This document shows positions 8,968-17,934 of a DNA stretch of 64,000 nt, one piece after another. Origin of the DNA: AP-15 sp963774345 (GTDB lineage: Bacteria > Pseudomonadota > Alphaproteobacteria > ATCC43930 > CGMCC-115725). The stretch spans positions 124,001-188,000 of the forward strand of contig CAVZFB010000064.1 in NCBI GenBank assembly GCA_963774345.1. Direction: 5' to 3'. The stretch's first letter is position 1. Every line of letters begins with the position of its first letter. The position numbers and the translations under genes were made by a program. The notes under the pieces were generated by a model. That model did no database searches, was not told the DNA's origin, and saw only the letters and a program-made list of their open reading frames with translations.

Positions 8968-9519
8968 TTATTTCGCGAAATATAGCGCGGCGGCCGGGGG
9001 CAGCGCAACCTCAAAAACATTCAGCGCGTTCCCGATCGCCGTGTAGTAGCCGATGATCGTACCGAGTTCGACGACGCCCTGTTCGCCGAATGCCGCGATC
9101 GCCTCGGCGAAGGTGGCGTCGGAAAGCCGCTTGGTGTTGAGAAGGTCGGTGACGATCCGGCAGACGAGCGCCTGCTCCTTGTCCGCGAAGTTCGGCGAAG
9201 CACCGGTGCGGATCGCTTCCATCGCGGTCGCCGGCACCCCGGCCTCGATGGCCAGCGGGGCATGTGCGTGCCACTCGTAATTTGCCCGGATGCTGCGCGC
9301 GGTTAAGCAGATCGCCAGCTCGGACACCGCCGGCGCCAGCGAGCTGGCCCAGCGCAAATACTCGCCGAGCCGCGACAGATGCCGGCAAACTTCGGGCGCA
9401 CGGATCAGGAGCTGGAATGGCCCACCGAACCGGCCGCGCTTGCCGGCGACGATCTCGTCATGAACTTGTTTCTGCGCCGAGGTCATCTCGGCGGGGCTGA
9501 TCTCGCGGTAACGGCTCAT
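8968..9519 (-). CDS. carboxymuconolactone decarboxylase family protein
   Basis: A protein of about 183 residues of the CMD/AhpD-like alpha-helical family, with the central SELAICLTARSIRANYEWHAH segment. It has one Cys and two His there but not the CxxC of peroxidase-type AhpD. That argues against alkylhydroperoxidase activity and fits the larger uncharacterised CMD-like group. The ATG at 9519 is chosen because GAGGGAG sits just upstream; a TTG five codons earlier is less likely. It is divergent from the degP-like gene at 9754. Confidence 0.88.
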   Translation of the reverse strand: MSRYREISPAEMTSAQKQVHDEIVAGKRGRFGGPFQLLIRAPEVCRHLSRLGEYLRWASSLAPAVSELAICLTARSIRANYEWHAHAPLAIEAGVPATAMEAIRTGASPNFADKEQALVCRIVTDLLNTKRLSDATFAEAIAAFGEQGVVELGTIIGYYTAIGNALNVFEVALPPAAALYFAK

Positions 9520-9753
9520 CTGAGGCTCCCTCAATTGACGCTGGTGCGCATGATAGGGACTTTTGCGCGGTAGCCGGCGGCGATTCGGCGCGCGCGAACC
9601 ACCCCTGCGATAAGGCCCCGGCGAGGTTACAGCGAATTAATCCCGGCGAAAGGCGGGTGTCACATGGTCGGGCCAAATCTGCAGCGATCCCGCTCTCGCA
9701 CATTGCGCTCTTTGTGGCAGGCGTGAGCACCCACTGCTCGGCAAGAGGATAAG

Positions 9754-11334
9754 ATGGCAGACCTATCCAAAACCCGCCTACCGCGATTGACCCGCGGCCG
9801 CGCGGCCGCAGCCGCCTTTGGGCTCGGCGCGACAGTCGCGCTGACACCCATGGTGTGGGCCGAAAATCCGACGGCAGCGTCGCCCGCAGCGCCGCAGACG
9901 ATGACGTCGCCGGTGGCACTGATCCAGCAGCAAAGCTTCGCCCCGCTGGTCAAAAAGGTGTTGCCGGCCGTGGTCAACATCTCGGTCACGCAGAAGGCCG
10001 GCGCGGATCAGATGGCCGATGAACAGGACCAAGGTGGGCCGTCTCAGGGTTTTCCCAGCTCTCCGTTCGACGAGATGCTGCGACGGTTTTTCGACCAGCA
10101 AAACCCGGGCGGCGGCCATGCCTTTCCCCAGATGCCCGGGGGCGAGCCCCGCCGAATCGCGCTCGGCTCCGGCTTTATCGTCGATCCGTCCGGCTACGTC
10201 GTGACCAACAACCACGTGGTCGGCGATGCCGCAAAGGTGCAAGTCATTCTTCAAGACAAGACCAAGTATACGGCCAAGATCGTCGGCCGCGACCCCAAGA
10301 CCGACCTCGCGGTTCTGAAGATCAAGGCCGATCAACCGCTGCCCTATGTCACCTTCGGCGACAGCAGCGCCGCCCAGGTTGGCGATTGGGTGATGGCCGT
10401 CGGCAATCCGTTCGGGCTCGGCGGTACGGTGACGACCGGGATCATCTCGGCGCGCGGCCGTGACATAAACGAAGGCCCGTACGACGATTTCCTGCAGATC
10501 GATGCGCCGATCAACCGCGGCAATTCGGGCGGACCAACATTTAACCTCAATGGCCAGGTCATCGGCATCAATACCGCGATCTATTCGCCCAATGGAGGCA
10601 GCGTCGGCATCGGCTTTGCCGTGCCCTCAAACGCAGCCAAGTCGATCGTCGCCCAGCTCGAGGAACACGGCAAGATCAACCGCGGATGGCTCGGTGTACA
10701 GATTCAGGAGGTGACGCCCGCGATTGCTTCGAGCCTCGGTCTTCACGGCGAGCATGGCGCTCTCGTTGCCGTTGTCACCCCGGACGGCCCGGCCGCGAAG
10801 GCCGGCCTCAAGCAGGGCGACGTGGTTCTGGCATTCGATGGCAGCAGGGTGAGCGAACTGCATGATCTGCCGCGTCTGGTGGCCGCGGTAGCCCCCAATA
10901 CGCCAGCGACGGTGGCAGTTTGGCGAAATGGGCGAGAAATCGAGCTGCAGGCCAAGCTCGGCGAACTCCCGGACAACAACCAAGTCGCCTCGGCGAATAG
11001 CGGGCCGGTAGAGGAGGGATCGGCACAAGCAACGGCGTTGGGAATGCGCTTCGCGCCATTGACCAACGAGCTGCGCCAGGAGTTGCATGTCGCCAAGAGT
11101 GTTGACGGCGTGGTGGTCACCCGGGTCGAGAACGGCAGTGCCGCCGAGGATGTCGGGCTTGCTCAGGGTGATGTCGTGGTTGCGATCAACCAGCAGCCGG
11201 TCCACACCCCGCAAGAGGCAGCGGCCAGATTAAAGGAGGCTGTCCACTCGCCTAAAAAGACTGCGTTACTGCTGCTGAACCGCCATGGCGTCACCGAATA
11301 TGTCGGCATGAGTCTCGGAGCCAATCAAGGATAA
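9754..11334 (+). CDS. DegP/HtrA (Do family) periplasmic serine protease
   Basis: A 526-residue secreted protease and chaperone. An N-terminal signal (RGRAAAAAFGLGATVAL, cleavage probably near VWAEN) is followed by the trypsin-like domain. Catalytic His154, Asp184 and Ser258 (NRGNSGG) are all present. Two PDZ domains follow, from about residues 315 and 430. The family degrades or refolds misfolded periplasmic proteins. The ATG is preceded by AGAGGA. The long 5' gap (9520-9753) is shared with a divergent gene. The window carries a second member at 17935-19416 that differs mainly in the linker before PDZ2. Confidence 0.95.
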   Translation: MADLSKTRLPRLTRGRAAAAAFGLGATVALTPMVWAENPTAASPAAPQTMTSPVALIQQQSFAPLVKKVLPAVVNISVTQKAGADQMADEQDQGGPSQGFPSSPFDEMLRRFFDQQNPGGGHAFPQMPGGEPRRIALGSGFIVDPSGYVVTNNHVVGDAAKVQVILQDKTKYTAKIVGRDPKTDLAVLKIKADQPLPYVTFGDSSAAQVGDWVMAVGNPFGLGGTVTTGIISARGRDINEGPYDDFLQIDAPINRGNSGGPTFNLNGQVIGINTAIYSPNGGSVGIGFAVPSNAAKSIVAQLEEHGKINRGWLGVQIQEVTPAIASSLGLHGEHGALVAVVTPDGPAAKAGLKQGDVVLAFDGSRVSELHDLPRLVAAVAPNTPATVAVWRNGREIELQAKLGELPDNNQVASANSGPVEEGSAQATALGMRFAPLTNELRQELHVAKSVDGVVVTRVENGSAAEDVGLAQGDVVVAINQQPVHTPQEAAARLKEAVHSPKKTALLLLNRHGVTEYVGMSLGANQG

Positions 11335-11350
11335 GCATAAAAACGGTTAT

Positions 11351-11392
11351 CGGCTGCCCTGCTCCCCGCGCACAGGAAAGCGGGGCAGCCGG
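11351..11392 (+). terminator. hairpin between convergent genes (probable terminator)
   Basis: An imperfect inverted repeat: GGCTGCCC, a short bulge and CCCCGC pair with GCGGGGCAGCC across a loop of about ten bases. It lies between the convergent ends of the protease gene and the HTH protein gene. There is no long T run, so its strength as an intrinsic terminator is uncertain. Confidence 0.5.
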
Positions 11393-11413
11393 CTCTTAGC
11401 TTAAACAAGCACC

Positions 11414-12517
11414 TCAGCGATGCCGGTATAAGGGTACTGTTTGCCCGATCTTGTCCCGCGCCGGCAGCGGTGCGCGCGCCTCGAGGCGTTCCAATTCGAT
11501 TCGCGTACGCGCCCCGGCCCGCAGCAGCCGATCGGTTGCCTCGCGCAGTTCGGTGCGAGTCTCGGGGGTGTCGCGATCGAGGGCGGCGTCGAAAGCTGCA
11601 AGAAAGACGGCGATATCGCCATCGACCCGTTCTCGAAGCGCCCTATCGATAAACGCACCACCTTCCCTGCCACGCTGCCCCTCGCCGGAGGGGCGATTTG
11701 GAGCAGTATCGTGCACCCCATCGGCCTGACGCATCGGCGCAGAATTGGTCCGCGCGGAAACGTCCGAAGAGTCCGGCGTGGGACGATGATCGATCGGACC
11801 CTGCCGTGGAGGTTGGCCAAAAGCGGATTGCGCGGTCGGATGTGGACTGGAACGGTCGCCGGAGCCAGCATTGGCAATGTTTGGGGTACTTTGGTGCTGC
11901 GAATCGGCACTGTGTGGGCCGCCGCTTCCGTGTGGCAGCGACAGGTGCAGGGTTCGTCGCGATTCGCCGTTCTGCGCCTGCCCCCCGGCGGGACCCGATG
12001 CACGCTGTGCGCTGCCGTTGCCGGCTGGGCTAGGGTCGCCGCGCGGGATATGACCGTAGCGCGGAATTGGCCCATTGCCTGCAGGCGACACAGGGTTCGC
12101 TGGCAAATTCGGTGCTCGCGGCGGTTCGTCGGGGAACAACCCCGGTTCTCTCGGCTGCGGCGCGCCGCCGGGCTGCTCGATCAGGCGCGGCTCGGTGACC
12201 GGAAGCTCCAATAGGCTGGCTGCGCCGGTCGCCACAGTGTCATGCAACTTTGCAGCGGCAGGTATGTTGCTGGCGGGGACCTCCAATGACGGCCCCTTCA
12301 ACAACTGCGGTTCCGCGGCGGTTACCGGCGTAGTTTGCACAGCCGCCTCGGCGGCTGCGCTACGCGCCTTAGTCCTACTAACTATGTAGCTAATTGCCGG
12401 CGGGGAGCAGTCATAGGTGCGGGCAATGCTCGCCAGCGTTTCGCCGGACTCGTATCGCGTGATGATTGATGGCCAATCCTGCTGGGGAATTTTCCCTCTT
12501 TTACTAGATTTTTCCAT
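11414..12517 (-). CDS. HTH-domain protein with long disordered linker, function unknown
   Basis: A protein of about 367 residues that I cannot assign to a named family. Residues 10-50 look like a helix-turn-helix: a WPSIITRYESGETLASIA helix, then a turn and SPPAISYIVSR as recognition helix. A Pro/Gly/Ser/Gln-rich, probably disordered region follows (about 60-290). The last 75 residues are strongly helical and charged (FIDRALRERVDGDIAVFLAAF onward) and may dimerise or bind a partner. The ATG at 12517 is preferred over a frame extending to 12595, because the HTH begins soon after it and GGG lies just upstream. DNA binding is inferred. Confidence 0.75.
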   Translation of the reverse strand: MEKSSKRGKIPQQDWPSIITRYESGETLASIARTYDCSPPAISYIVSRTKARSAAAEAAVQTTPVTAAEPQLLKGPSLEVPASNIPAAAKLHDTVATGAASLLELPVTEPRLIEQPGGAPQPREPGLFPDEPPRAPNLPANPVSPAGNGPIPRYGHIPRGDPSPAGNGSAQRASGPAGGQAQNGESRRTLHLSLPHGSGGPHSADSQHQSTPNIANAGSGDRSSPHPTAQSAFGQPPRQGPIDHRPTPDSSDVSARTNSAPMRQADGVHDTAPNRPSGEGQRGREGGAFIDRALRERVDGDIAVFLAAFDAALDRDTPETRTELREATDRLLRAGARTRIELERLEARAPLPARDKIGQTVPLYRHR

Positions 12518-12714
12518 GCAAGGGACCCTTGGCTGTAACTCTTGTGTGCTGTCTTCTAGGCCTCCGGCGCGCACCATTGGTGGTGCGGCGCCCAACTAAC
12601 GTCGCCAACAAACGCGCGGTATGAAATCGAAGGCCGGCACGGTACTCCCGCCAGTCTGCTTACTGAGGCCTACCCGGAGCGCCGCAGCCCGAGCCCATTC
12701 TCTTCAGATGTCGT

Positions 12715-12743
12715 ATAATACCAATCGATAAGTAAATAGTGAA
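12715..12743 (-). promoter_or_regulatory. possible sigma-70-type promoter
   Basis: On the minus strand, TTCACT (12743-12738) and TATTAT (12720-12715) are separated by 17 bases. They lie in the only AT-rich patch of the 263-base gap between the D-lactate dehydrogenase gene and the HTH gene. A transcript from here would have a leader of roughly 190 bases before the HTH start. I see nothing else in this gap. Confidence 0.3.
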
Positions 12744-12780
12744 GCAGTTTATTGGTTCGACCACGTCTGCTGCGATGCAA

Positions 12781-14220
12781 TCAGACCCGTACGATTTTCC
12801 CCGGATTCATGATGTTGAGCGGATCGAGCGCTTTCTTGATCATGCGCATGACGCTGACCGCCTCGCCGTGCTCGGCGATCAGAAAGTCCATCTTGCCGTA
12901 TCCGACCCCGTGCTCGCCGGTGCTGGTGCCGTCCATCGCTAGAGCGCGGGCCACCATCCGGTCATTGAGCCGATTAGCCTCGGCGATTTCTTCGGGTTGA
13001 TTCGGATCGATCATGAAGACTAGGTGAAAATTGCCGTCACCAACATGCCCGACCAAAGCTGAGGGGATCGGCGACTGCGCGAGGTCTTGTTTTGTTTCGC
13101 GGATACATTCGGCAAGTCGCGAGATCGGGACGCACACATCTGTTGCCCAGCCTTTTGATCCCGGCCGCAGCGCCAGTGCGGCATAATAGGCGTCGTGCCG
13201 CGCTTGCCACAGTTTCGAGCGCGCCTCCGGCGTCGTCGCCCAGCGAAAATCGTCCCCGCCATGATCCGCGGCGATCGCCTTGACCGTTTCGGCCTGCTCG
13301 GCAACACCGGCCGGGCTGCCGTGAAATTCGAAAAAAAGGGTCGGGGCGACTTTGTGGTCGAGTTTTGAATATTTATTGATCGCGTCCATCTGCGATTCGT
13401 CGAGCAGCTCGATGCGCGCGACCGGAACGGCGCTTTGGATCGTCAGGATCACGCTGTCGACGGCCGCCTCCAAGGTCGGAAAGGCGCAGACCGCTGCCGA
13501 GATCGCTTCCGGAATGCCGTAAAGCCGGACGGTCAGCTCGGTAATAATGCCGAGCGTGCCTTCCGAGCCGACGAAAAGCCGGGTCAAATCGTATCCCGCC
13601 GCCGATTTGCGGGCGCGCCGCGCCGTGCGGATGATTCGGCCGTCGGCGAGCACCACAGTCAGCGACAGCACATTCTCGCGCATTGTGCCGTAGCGTACCG
13701 CATTCGTGCCGGAGGCACGGGTCGCCGCCATGCCGCCGAGCGAGGCGTCGGCGCCTGGGTCGATCGGAAAGAACAACCCGGTATCGCGCAGATGCTCGTT
13801 GAGTTGCTTGCGGGTCACGCCGGCCTCGACGGTGGCGTCGAGATCCTCGGCATTGACGCGCACGATGCGGTTCATCTGCGTCATGTCGATCGAGACGCCC
13901 CCCGCCAGCGCCGCTACGTGACCTTCCAGAGAGGTGCCGGTGCCGAAAGCGATGACCGGCGTGGTATGCGCGGCGCACAGCTCGACGATCGCGGCGACCT
14001 CCTCGCTCGTGTGCGGGAACGCGACTGCGTCCGGCGAATGGGCGGGATGATAGGATTCGTCCTTGCCGTGCTGCGCACAGACCGCCGCCGAGGTGGAAAG
14101 ACGTTCGCCGAGAAGCTGGCGCAGTCCGGCGAGCAGCGATGGGGCGATCGGTTCGCGACGAAGGGCGGATGTAAGCATGCCAACGACCAAATATGTACGG
14201 CGGGCGTGATTCGCGAGCAT
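12781..14220 (-). CDS. FAD-binding oxidase, D-lactate dehydrogenase (cytochrome) type
   Basis: A 479-residue flavoprotein of the FAD-linked oxidase (GlcD/Dld) family. The PCMH FAD-binding domain has GTGTSLEGHVAALAGG and DPGADASLGGMAATRASG, then LFVGSEGTLGIITELTVRL. The C-terminal domain has the VGHVGDGNFHLVF metal/substrate segment and GEHGVGYGK. The sequence fits bacterial and mitochondrial D-lactate dehydrogenases that pass electrons to the respiratory chain; another 2-hydroxyacid as substrate remains possible. The ATG at 14220 has GGGAG immediately upstream. It is divergent from the indolepyruvate oxidoreductase gene. Confidence 0.88.
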   Translation of the reverse strand: MLANHARRTYLVVGMLTSALRREPIAPSLLAGLRQLLGERLSTSAAVCAQHGKDESYHPAHSPDAVAFPHTSEEVAAIVELCAAHTTPVIAFGTGTSLEGHVAALAGGVSIDMTQMNRIVRVNAEDLDATVEAGVTRKQLNEHLRDTGLFFPIDPGADASLGGMAATRASGTNAVRYGTMRENVLSLTVVLADGRIIRTARRARKSAAGYDLTRLFVGSEGTLGIITELTVRLYGIPEAISAAVCAFPTLEAAVDSVILTIQSAVPVARIELLDESQMDAINKYSKLDHKVAPTLFFEFHGSPAGVAEQAETVKAIAADHGGDDFRWATTPEARSKLWQARHDAYYAALALRPGSKGWATDVCVPISRLAECIRETKQDLAQSPIPSALVGHVGDGNFHLVFMIDPNQPEEIAEANRLNDRMVARALAMDGTSTGEHGVGYGKMDFLIAEHGEAVSVMRMIKKALDPLNIMNPGKIVRV

Positions 14221-14431
14221 TACTCCCGCCTCGGCGTCGCCGCAATGCGCATGCCGGAATTTTGTTGCCGGACATGTCGCGGACGCGGGCCGGTATATTG
14301 TTTCACACCGGAAAACCCCACTGCGGCGGCAGTTCGTTGCATTTTCTCAATTCGGTCACGGTTGTCATTGAGCAACCACCGGAGAAACACCACGTTTTGG
14401 GAAATTTGCGCGGCGGGTTCGGGAGATCGCG

Positions 14432-17400
14432 ATGGCGCTCAGGGCGGTCACGCTCGACGATAAATATGTGCTCGACAGGGGGCGCGTCTATCTGACCGGG
14501 ACCCAGGCCCTGGTGCGTCTGCCGATGATGCAGCGCCAGCGCGATGTTGCTGCCGGGCTCAATACCGGCTGTTTTATCTCAGGGTATCGTGGATCGCCGC
14601 TGGGCGGCCTCGATCAGGCGCTGTGGGGCGCGCGCCGGTTTCTCGAACGCAATCACATCCGTTTTCAGCCGGCGATCAACGAAGAGCTGGGCGCCACGGC
14701 GATCTGGGGAAGTCAGCAGCTGGGTCTGTTTCCCGGTGCAAAATACGACGGCGTCTTTGCCATGTGGTACGCCAAGGGTCCGGGCGTCGATCGCAGCGGC
14801 GACGCGCTAAAGCACGGCAATTCCGCCGGCTCGGCGCCGCATGGCGGCGTATTGCTGCTCGCCGGCGACGATCACACCTGCAAATCCTCGACCCTGGCGC
14901 ACCAATCCGAATACGCGTTCATGGACGCCTGTATCCCGGTTCTTAATCCGTCGGGTGTCCAGGAGATCCTCGATCTCGGCCTTTATGGCTGGGCGATGTC
15001 GCGTTATTCCGGCTGCTGGATCGCGTTCAAGACGATCGCGGAGACAGTCGACAGCTCGGCCTCGGTAGACATCGCCCCGGAACGAACCCGGATCGTGTCG
15101 CCCGAGGATTTCGAGATGCCGCTCGGCGGGCTCAATATCCGCTGGCCCGATCAGCCGCTCGAACAGGAGTACCGGCTGCACAAGTACAAGCTCTACGCCG
15201 CTCTTGCTTTTGCTCGCGCCAACCGGCTCGACCGCATCGTCATCGACAGCCCGTCTCCGCGCTTCGGCATCGTAACGACCGGCAAGTCCTATCTCGACGT
15301 GCGCCAGGCATTAGACGACCTCGGCATCGACGAGGCACATGCCGCCGAAATCGGTATCCGCCTCTACAAAGTGGCGATGTCTTGGCCGCTCGAACGCGAG
15401 GGCATTCGCCATTTCGCCGAGGGGCTCGAAGAGATCCTGGTCGTCGAAGAAAAACGGGCGGTCATCGAAAATCAATTTAAAGAACAGCTTTATAATTGGC
15501 GCGAGGACGTGCGCCCGCGGGTCATCGGCAAATTCGACGAGAACCGAAATTGGATCCTCCCGTCCAATGGCGAACTGACGCCGGCCCAGATCGCGCGGGT
15601 GATCGCCCAGCGCATCGGCCGCTTTTATACGTCGCCGCGCATCGTCGAGCGGCTCGCCTTCCTCGAAGCGAAGGAGCGTCAGCTTGGCGGTAATGTCGTG
15701 CCGTTCGCCCGCACGCCCTACTTCTGCTCGGGTTGCCCGCACAACACTTCGACCAAAGTGCCCGAGGGCAGCCGCGTAGTTGCCGGCATCGGCTGCCACT
15801 ATCTGGCGCAGTTCATGGACCGCTCGACCGCGACCTTTACCCAGATGGGCGGTGAGGGGACGCCGTGGATAGGCCAGGCGCCGTTTACCGAAACCCCGCA
15901 CATTTTCGCGAATCTCGGCGACGGCACCTATACCCATTCGGGCGTGCTTGCGATCCGCGCCGCGGTCGCCGCCAAGGTCAACATCACCTACAAATTGTTG
16001 TTCAACGACGCCGTAGCGATGACCGGCGGCCAGCCGCTCGACGGTGGCCTGAGCGTGCCGGTATTGACCCGCCAACTTGCTGCCGAAGGGGTCGCGCCGA
16101 TCGTCGTCGTCACCGACGAGCCGGACAAATACCCGCTGGGCGTTGATTTCGCCGCCGGCGTGACCGTGCGCCACCGCGATGATCTCGATTCGGTGCAGCG
16201 CGATTTGCGCGTGATGCCCGGCGTCAGCGCCATTGTCTACGATCAGACCTGTGCCGCCGAAAAACGCCGCCGCCGCAAGCGCGGCCGCTTCCCCGATCCG
16301 GCCAAGCGGGTCTTTATCAACGATCTGGTGTGCGAGGGCTGCGGCGATTGCTCGAAGACCTCGAACTGCCTATCCGTGGTGCCGGTCGAAACCGAATACG
16401 GGCGCAAACGGGCAATCGATCAGTCGAGCTGCAACAAGGACTATTCCTGCGTCGAAGGCTTTTGCCCGAGCTTTGTGACCGTCCACGGCGGCGGGCTTAA
16501 AAAGGGCCGGGCCGGCGATCTCGGCGAGGACGGCCTGCCGGCACTACCACAACCCGCCCATCCCGCGCTCGACGAGCCTTACGGCATCCTCGTTACCGGC
16601 GTCGGCGGGACCGGCGTGGTCACGATCGGGGCCTTGCTTGGGATGGCCGCGCATCTTGAAAGCAAAGGCTGCACGATCCTCGACATGACCGGGCTCGCGC
16701 AGAAGGGCGGGGCGGTTTACAGCCATGTCCGGATCGCCCGCCAGCCCGACGAAATCCATGCCGTGCGCATCGCCGCCGGTGGCGCCAAATTGCTGCTCGG
16801 CTGCGATCTCGTGGTTTCAGCGAGCGCCGATGCGTTGTCGAAGCTCGAACCCGGCCACAGCCGCGCCATCATCAACAGCCACGAAATCATCACCGGCGAT
16901 TTCACCCGAAATCCGGATCTGGTCTTTCCGACCAGTGCGCTGGAACGCAGCATCGCCGAGGCGACCGGTCCGGCAAACGCCGAGTTTGTCGACGCGACGC
17001 GACTGGCGACCGGCCTTTTCGGCGATTCGATCGCGAGCAATTTGTTCATGCTCGGCTATGCCTATCAGCGCGGGCTGGTCCCATTGTCGGCCGAGGCCAT
17101 CGAGCGCGCGATCGCCTTGAACGGGGTTGCCGTTGAATTCAATCAAGGCGCGTTCCGCTGGGGGCGGCGGGCGGCGATCGATCTGACGCTTGTCGAAGCC
17201 CGCGCAACCCCGGCGGCGGCGATCCCGGCGAGCCACCGGTTATCTGAAACCCTCGATCAGGTGATCGAGCGGCGGGTCGAGTTTTTGACCGGCTATCAGG
17301 ATGCCGCCTACGCCGCGCGCTACGCGACCCGCGTCAGCCGCGTGCGCGAGGCCGAGACGGCCTGCATCCCGGGTGTCACGGCGCTGACCGAGGCGATCGC

Positions 17401-17911
17401 CAAGGCCCTGTTCAAACTGATGGCGTACAAAGACGAGTACGAGGTCGCCCGCCTCTACACCGAGAGCGACTTCTTGAAGCGGGTCGCCGATCGCTTCGAG
17501 GGTGCCTACGAGCTACGCTTCCACCTCGCCCCGCCTATCTTCGGCGATCGCGATCCTCAGACCGGGCATCTGCGCAAGCGCGAATTCGGCCCGTGGATGC
17601 TGACTGTCTTTCGGATTCTGGCCAAGCTGCGCCGGCTGCGCGGAACGCCGTTGGACATCTTCGCCCGCAGCGAGGAACGACGCACCGAGCGCCAGCTGAT
17701 CGGCGAATACGAGGCGGTGATCGATGAGATCCTCGCCCGTTTGACGCCTGCCAATCACGCGATCGCCGTCGAGCTGGCATCATTGCCGTTCGAGATCCGC
17801 GGCTTCGGCCACGTCAAGGAGGCGAACCTCGCCCGCGCCAAGACAAAGGAGGCGGCACTGCTCGCCCGCTTCCGGCTGCCATCGCCGGCGTCGGCGCTGG
17901 CGGCCGAATAA
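14432..17911 (+). CDS. indolepyruvate ferredoxin oxidoreductase, fused alpha-gamma type
   Basis: A 1159-residue single-chain enzyme that oxidatively decarboxylates aryl-pyruvates such as indolepyruvate to the acyl-CoA with ferredoxin as acceptor. The N-terminal half carries the pyrimidine-binding and TPP domains (GYRGSPLGG, AINEELGATAIWG, then SGCPHNTSTKVPEGS). A Cys-rich segment, VCEGCGDCSKTSNC to CVEGFCPS (about residues 635-685), probably binds an iron-sulfur cluster. The gamma domain starts near ILVTGVGGTGVVTIG. The last 200 residues form the family's extra C-terminal domain. GGGAG precedes the ATG. It likely serves aromatic amino-acid breakdown. A small inverted repeat (17913-17926) follows the stop, facing the convergent protease gene. 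Confidence 0.93.
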   Translation: MALRAVTLDDKYVLDRGRVYLTGTQALVRLPMMQRQRDVAAGLNTGCFISGYRGSPLGGLDQALWGARRFLERNHIRFQPAINEELGATAIWGSQQLGLFPGAKYDGVFAMWYAKGPGVDRSGDALKHGNSAGSAPHGGVLLLAGDDHTCKSSTLAHQSEYAFMDACIPVLNPSGVQEILDLGLYGWAMSRYSGCWIAFKTIAETVDSSASVDIAPERTRIVSPEDFEMPLGGLNIRWPDQPLEQEYRLHKYKLYAALAFARANRLDRIVIDSPSPRFGIVTTGKSYLDVRQALDDLGIDEAHAAEIGIRLYKVAMSWPLEREGIRHFAEGLEEILVVEEKRAVIENQFKEQLYNWREDVRPRVIGKFDENRNWILPSNGELTPAQIARVIAQRIGRFYTSPRIVERLAFLEAKERQLGGNVVPFARTPYFCSGCPHNTSTKVPEGSRVVAGIGCHYLAQFMDRSTATFTQMGGEGTPWIGQAPFTETPHIFANLGDGTYTHSGVLAIRAAVAAKVNITYKLLFNDAVAMTGGQPLDGGLSVPVLTRQLAAEGVAPIVVVTDEPDKYPLGVDFAAGVTVRHRDDLDSVQRDLRVMPGVSAIVYDQTCAAEKRRRRKRGRFPDPAKRVFINDLVCEGCGDCSKTSNCLSVVPVETEYGRKRAIDQSSCNKDYSCVEGFCPSFVTVHGGGLKKGRAGDLGEDGLPALPQPAHPALDEPYGILVTGVGGTGVVTIGALLGMAAHLESKGCTILDMTGLAQKGGAVYSHVRIARQPDEIHAVRIAAGGAKLLLGCDLVVSASADALSKLEPGHSRAIINSHEIITGDFTRNPDLVFPTSALERSIAEATGPANAEFVDATRLATGLFGDSIASNLFMLGYAYQRGLVPLSAEAIERAIALNGVAVEFNQGAFRWGRRAAIDLTLVEARATPAAAIPASHRLSETLDQVIERRVEFLTGYQDAAYAARYATRVSRVREAETACIPGVTALTEAIAKALFKLMAYKDEYEVARLYTESDFLKRVADRFEGAYELRFHLAPPIFGDRDPQTGHLRKREFGPWMLTVFRILAKLRRLRGTPLDIFARSEERRTERQLIGEYEAVIDEILARLTPANHAIAVELASLPFEIRGFGHVKEANLARAKTKEAALLARFRLPSPASALAAE

Positions 17912-17934
17912 GGCGGTTGTAACCGCTGATTCGC

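Noticed and set aside
9520..9753. A small RNA or gene in the 234-base divergent gap.
   Set aside because: No stable hairpin with a T run and no conserved-looking frame; it most likely holds the two promoters.
17913..17926. The GCGGTT-GT-AACCGC palindrome as a strong terminator.
   Set aside because: Only six pairs, with an almost closed loop and no T run; noted only in the neighbouring gene entry.
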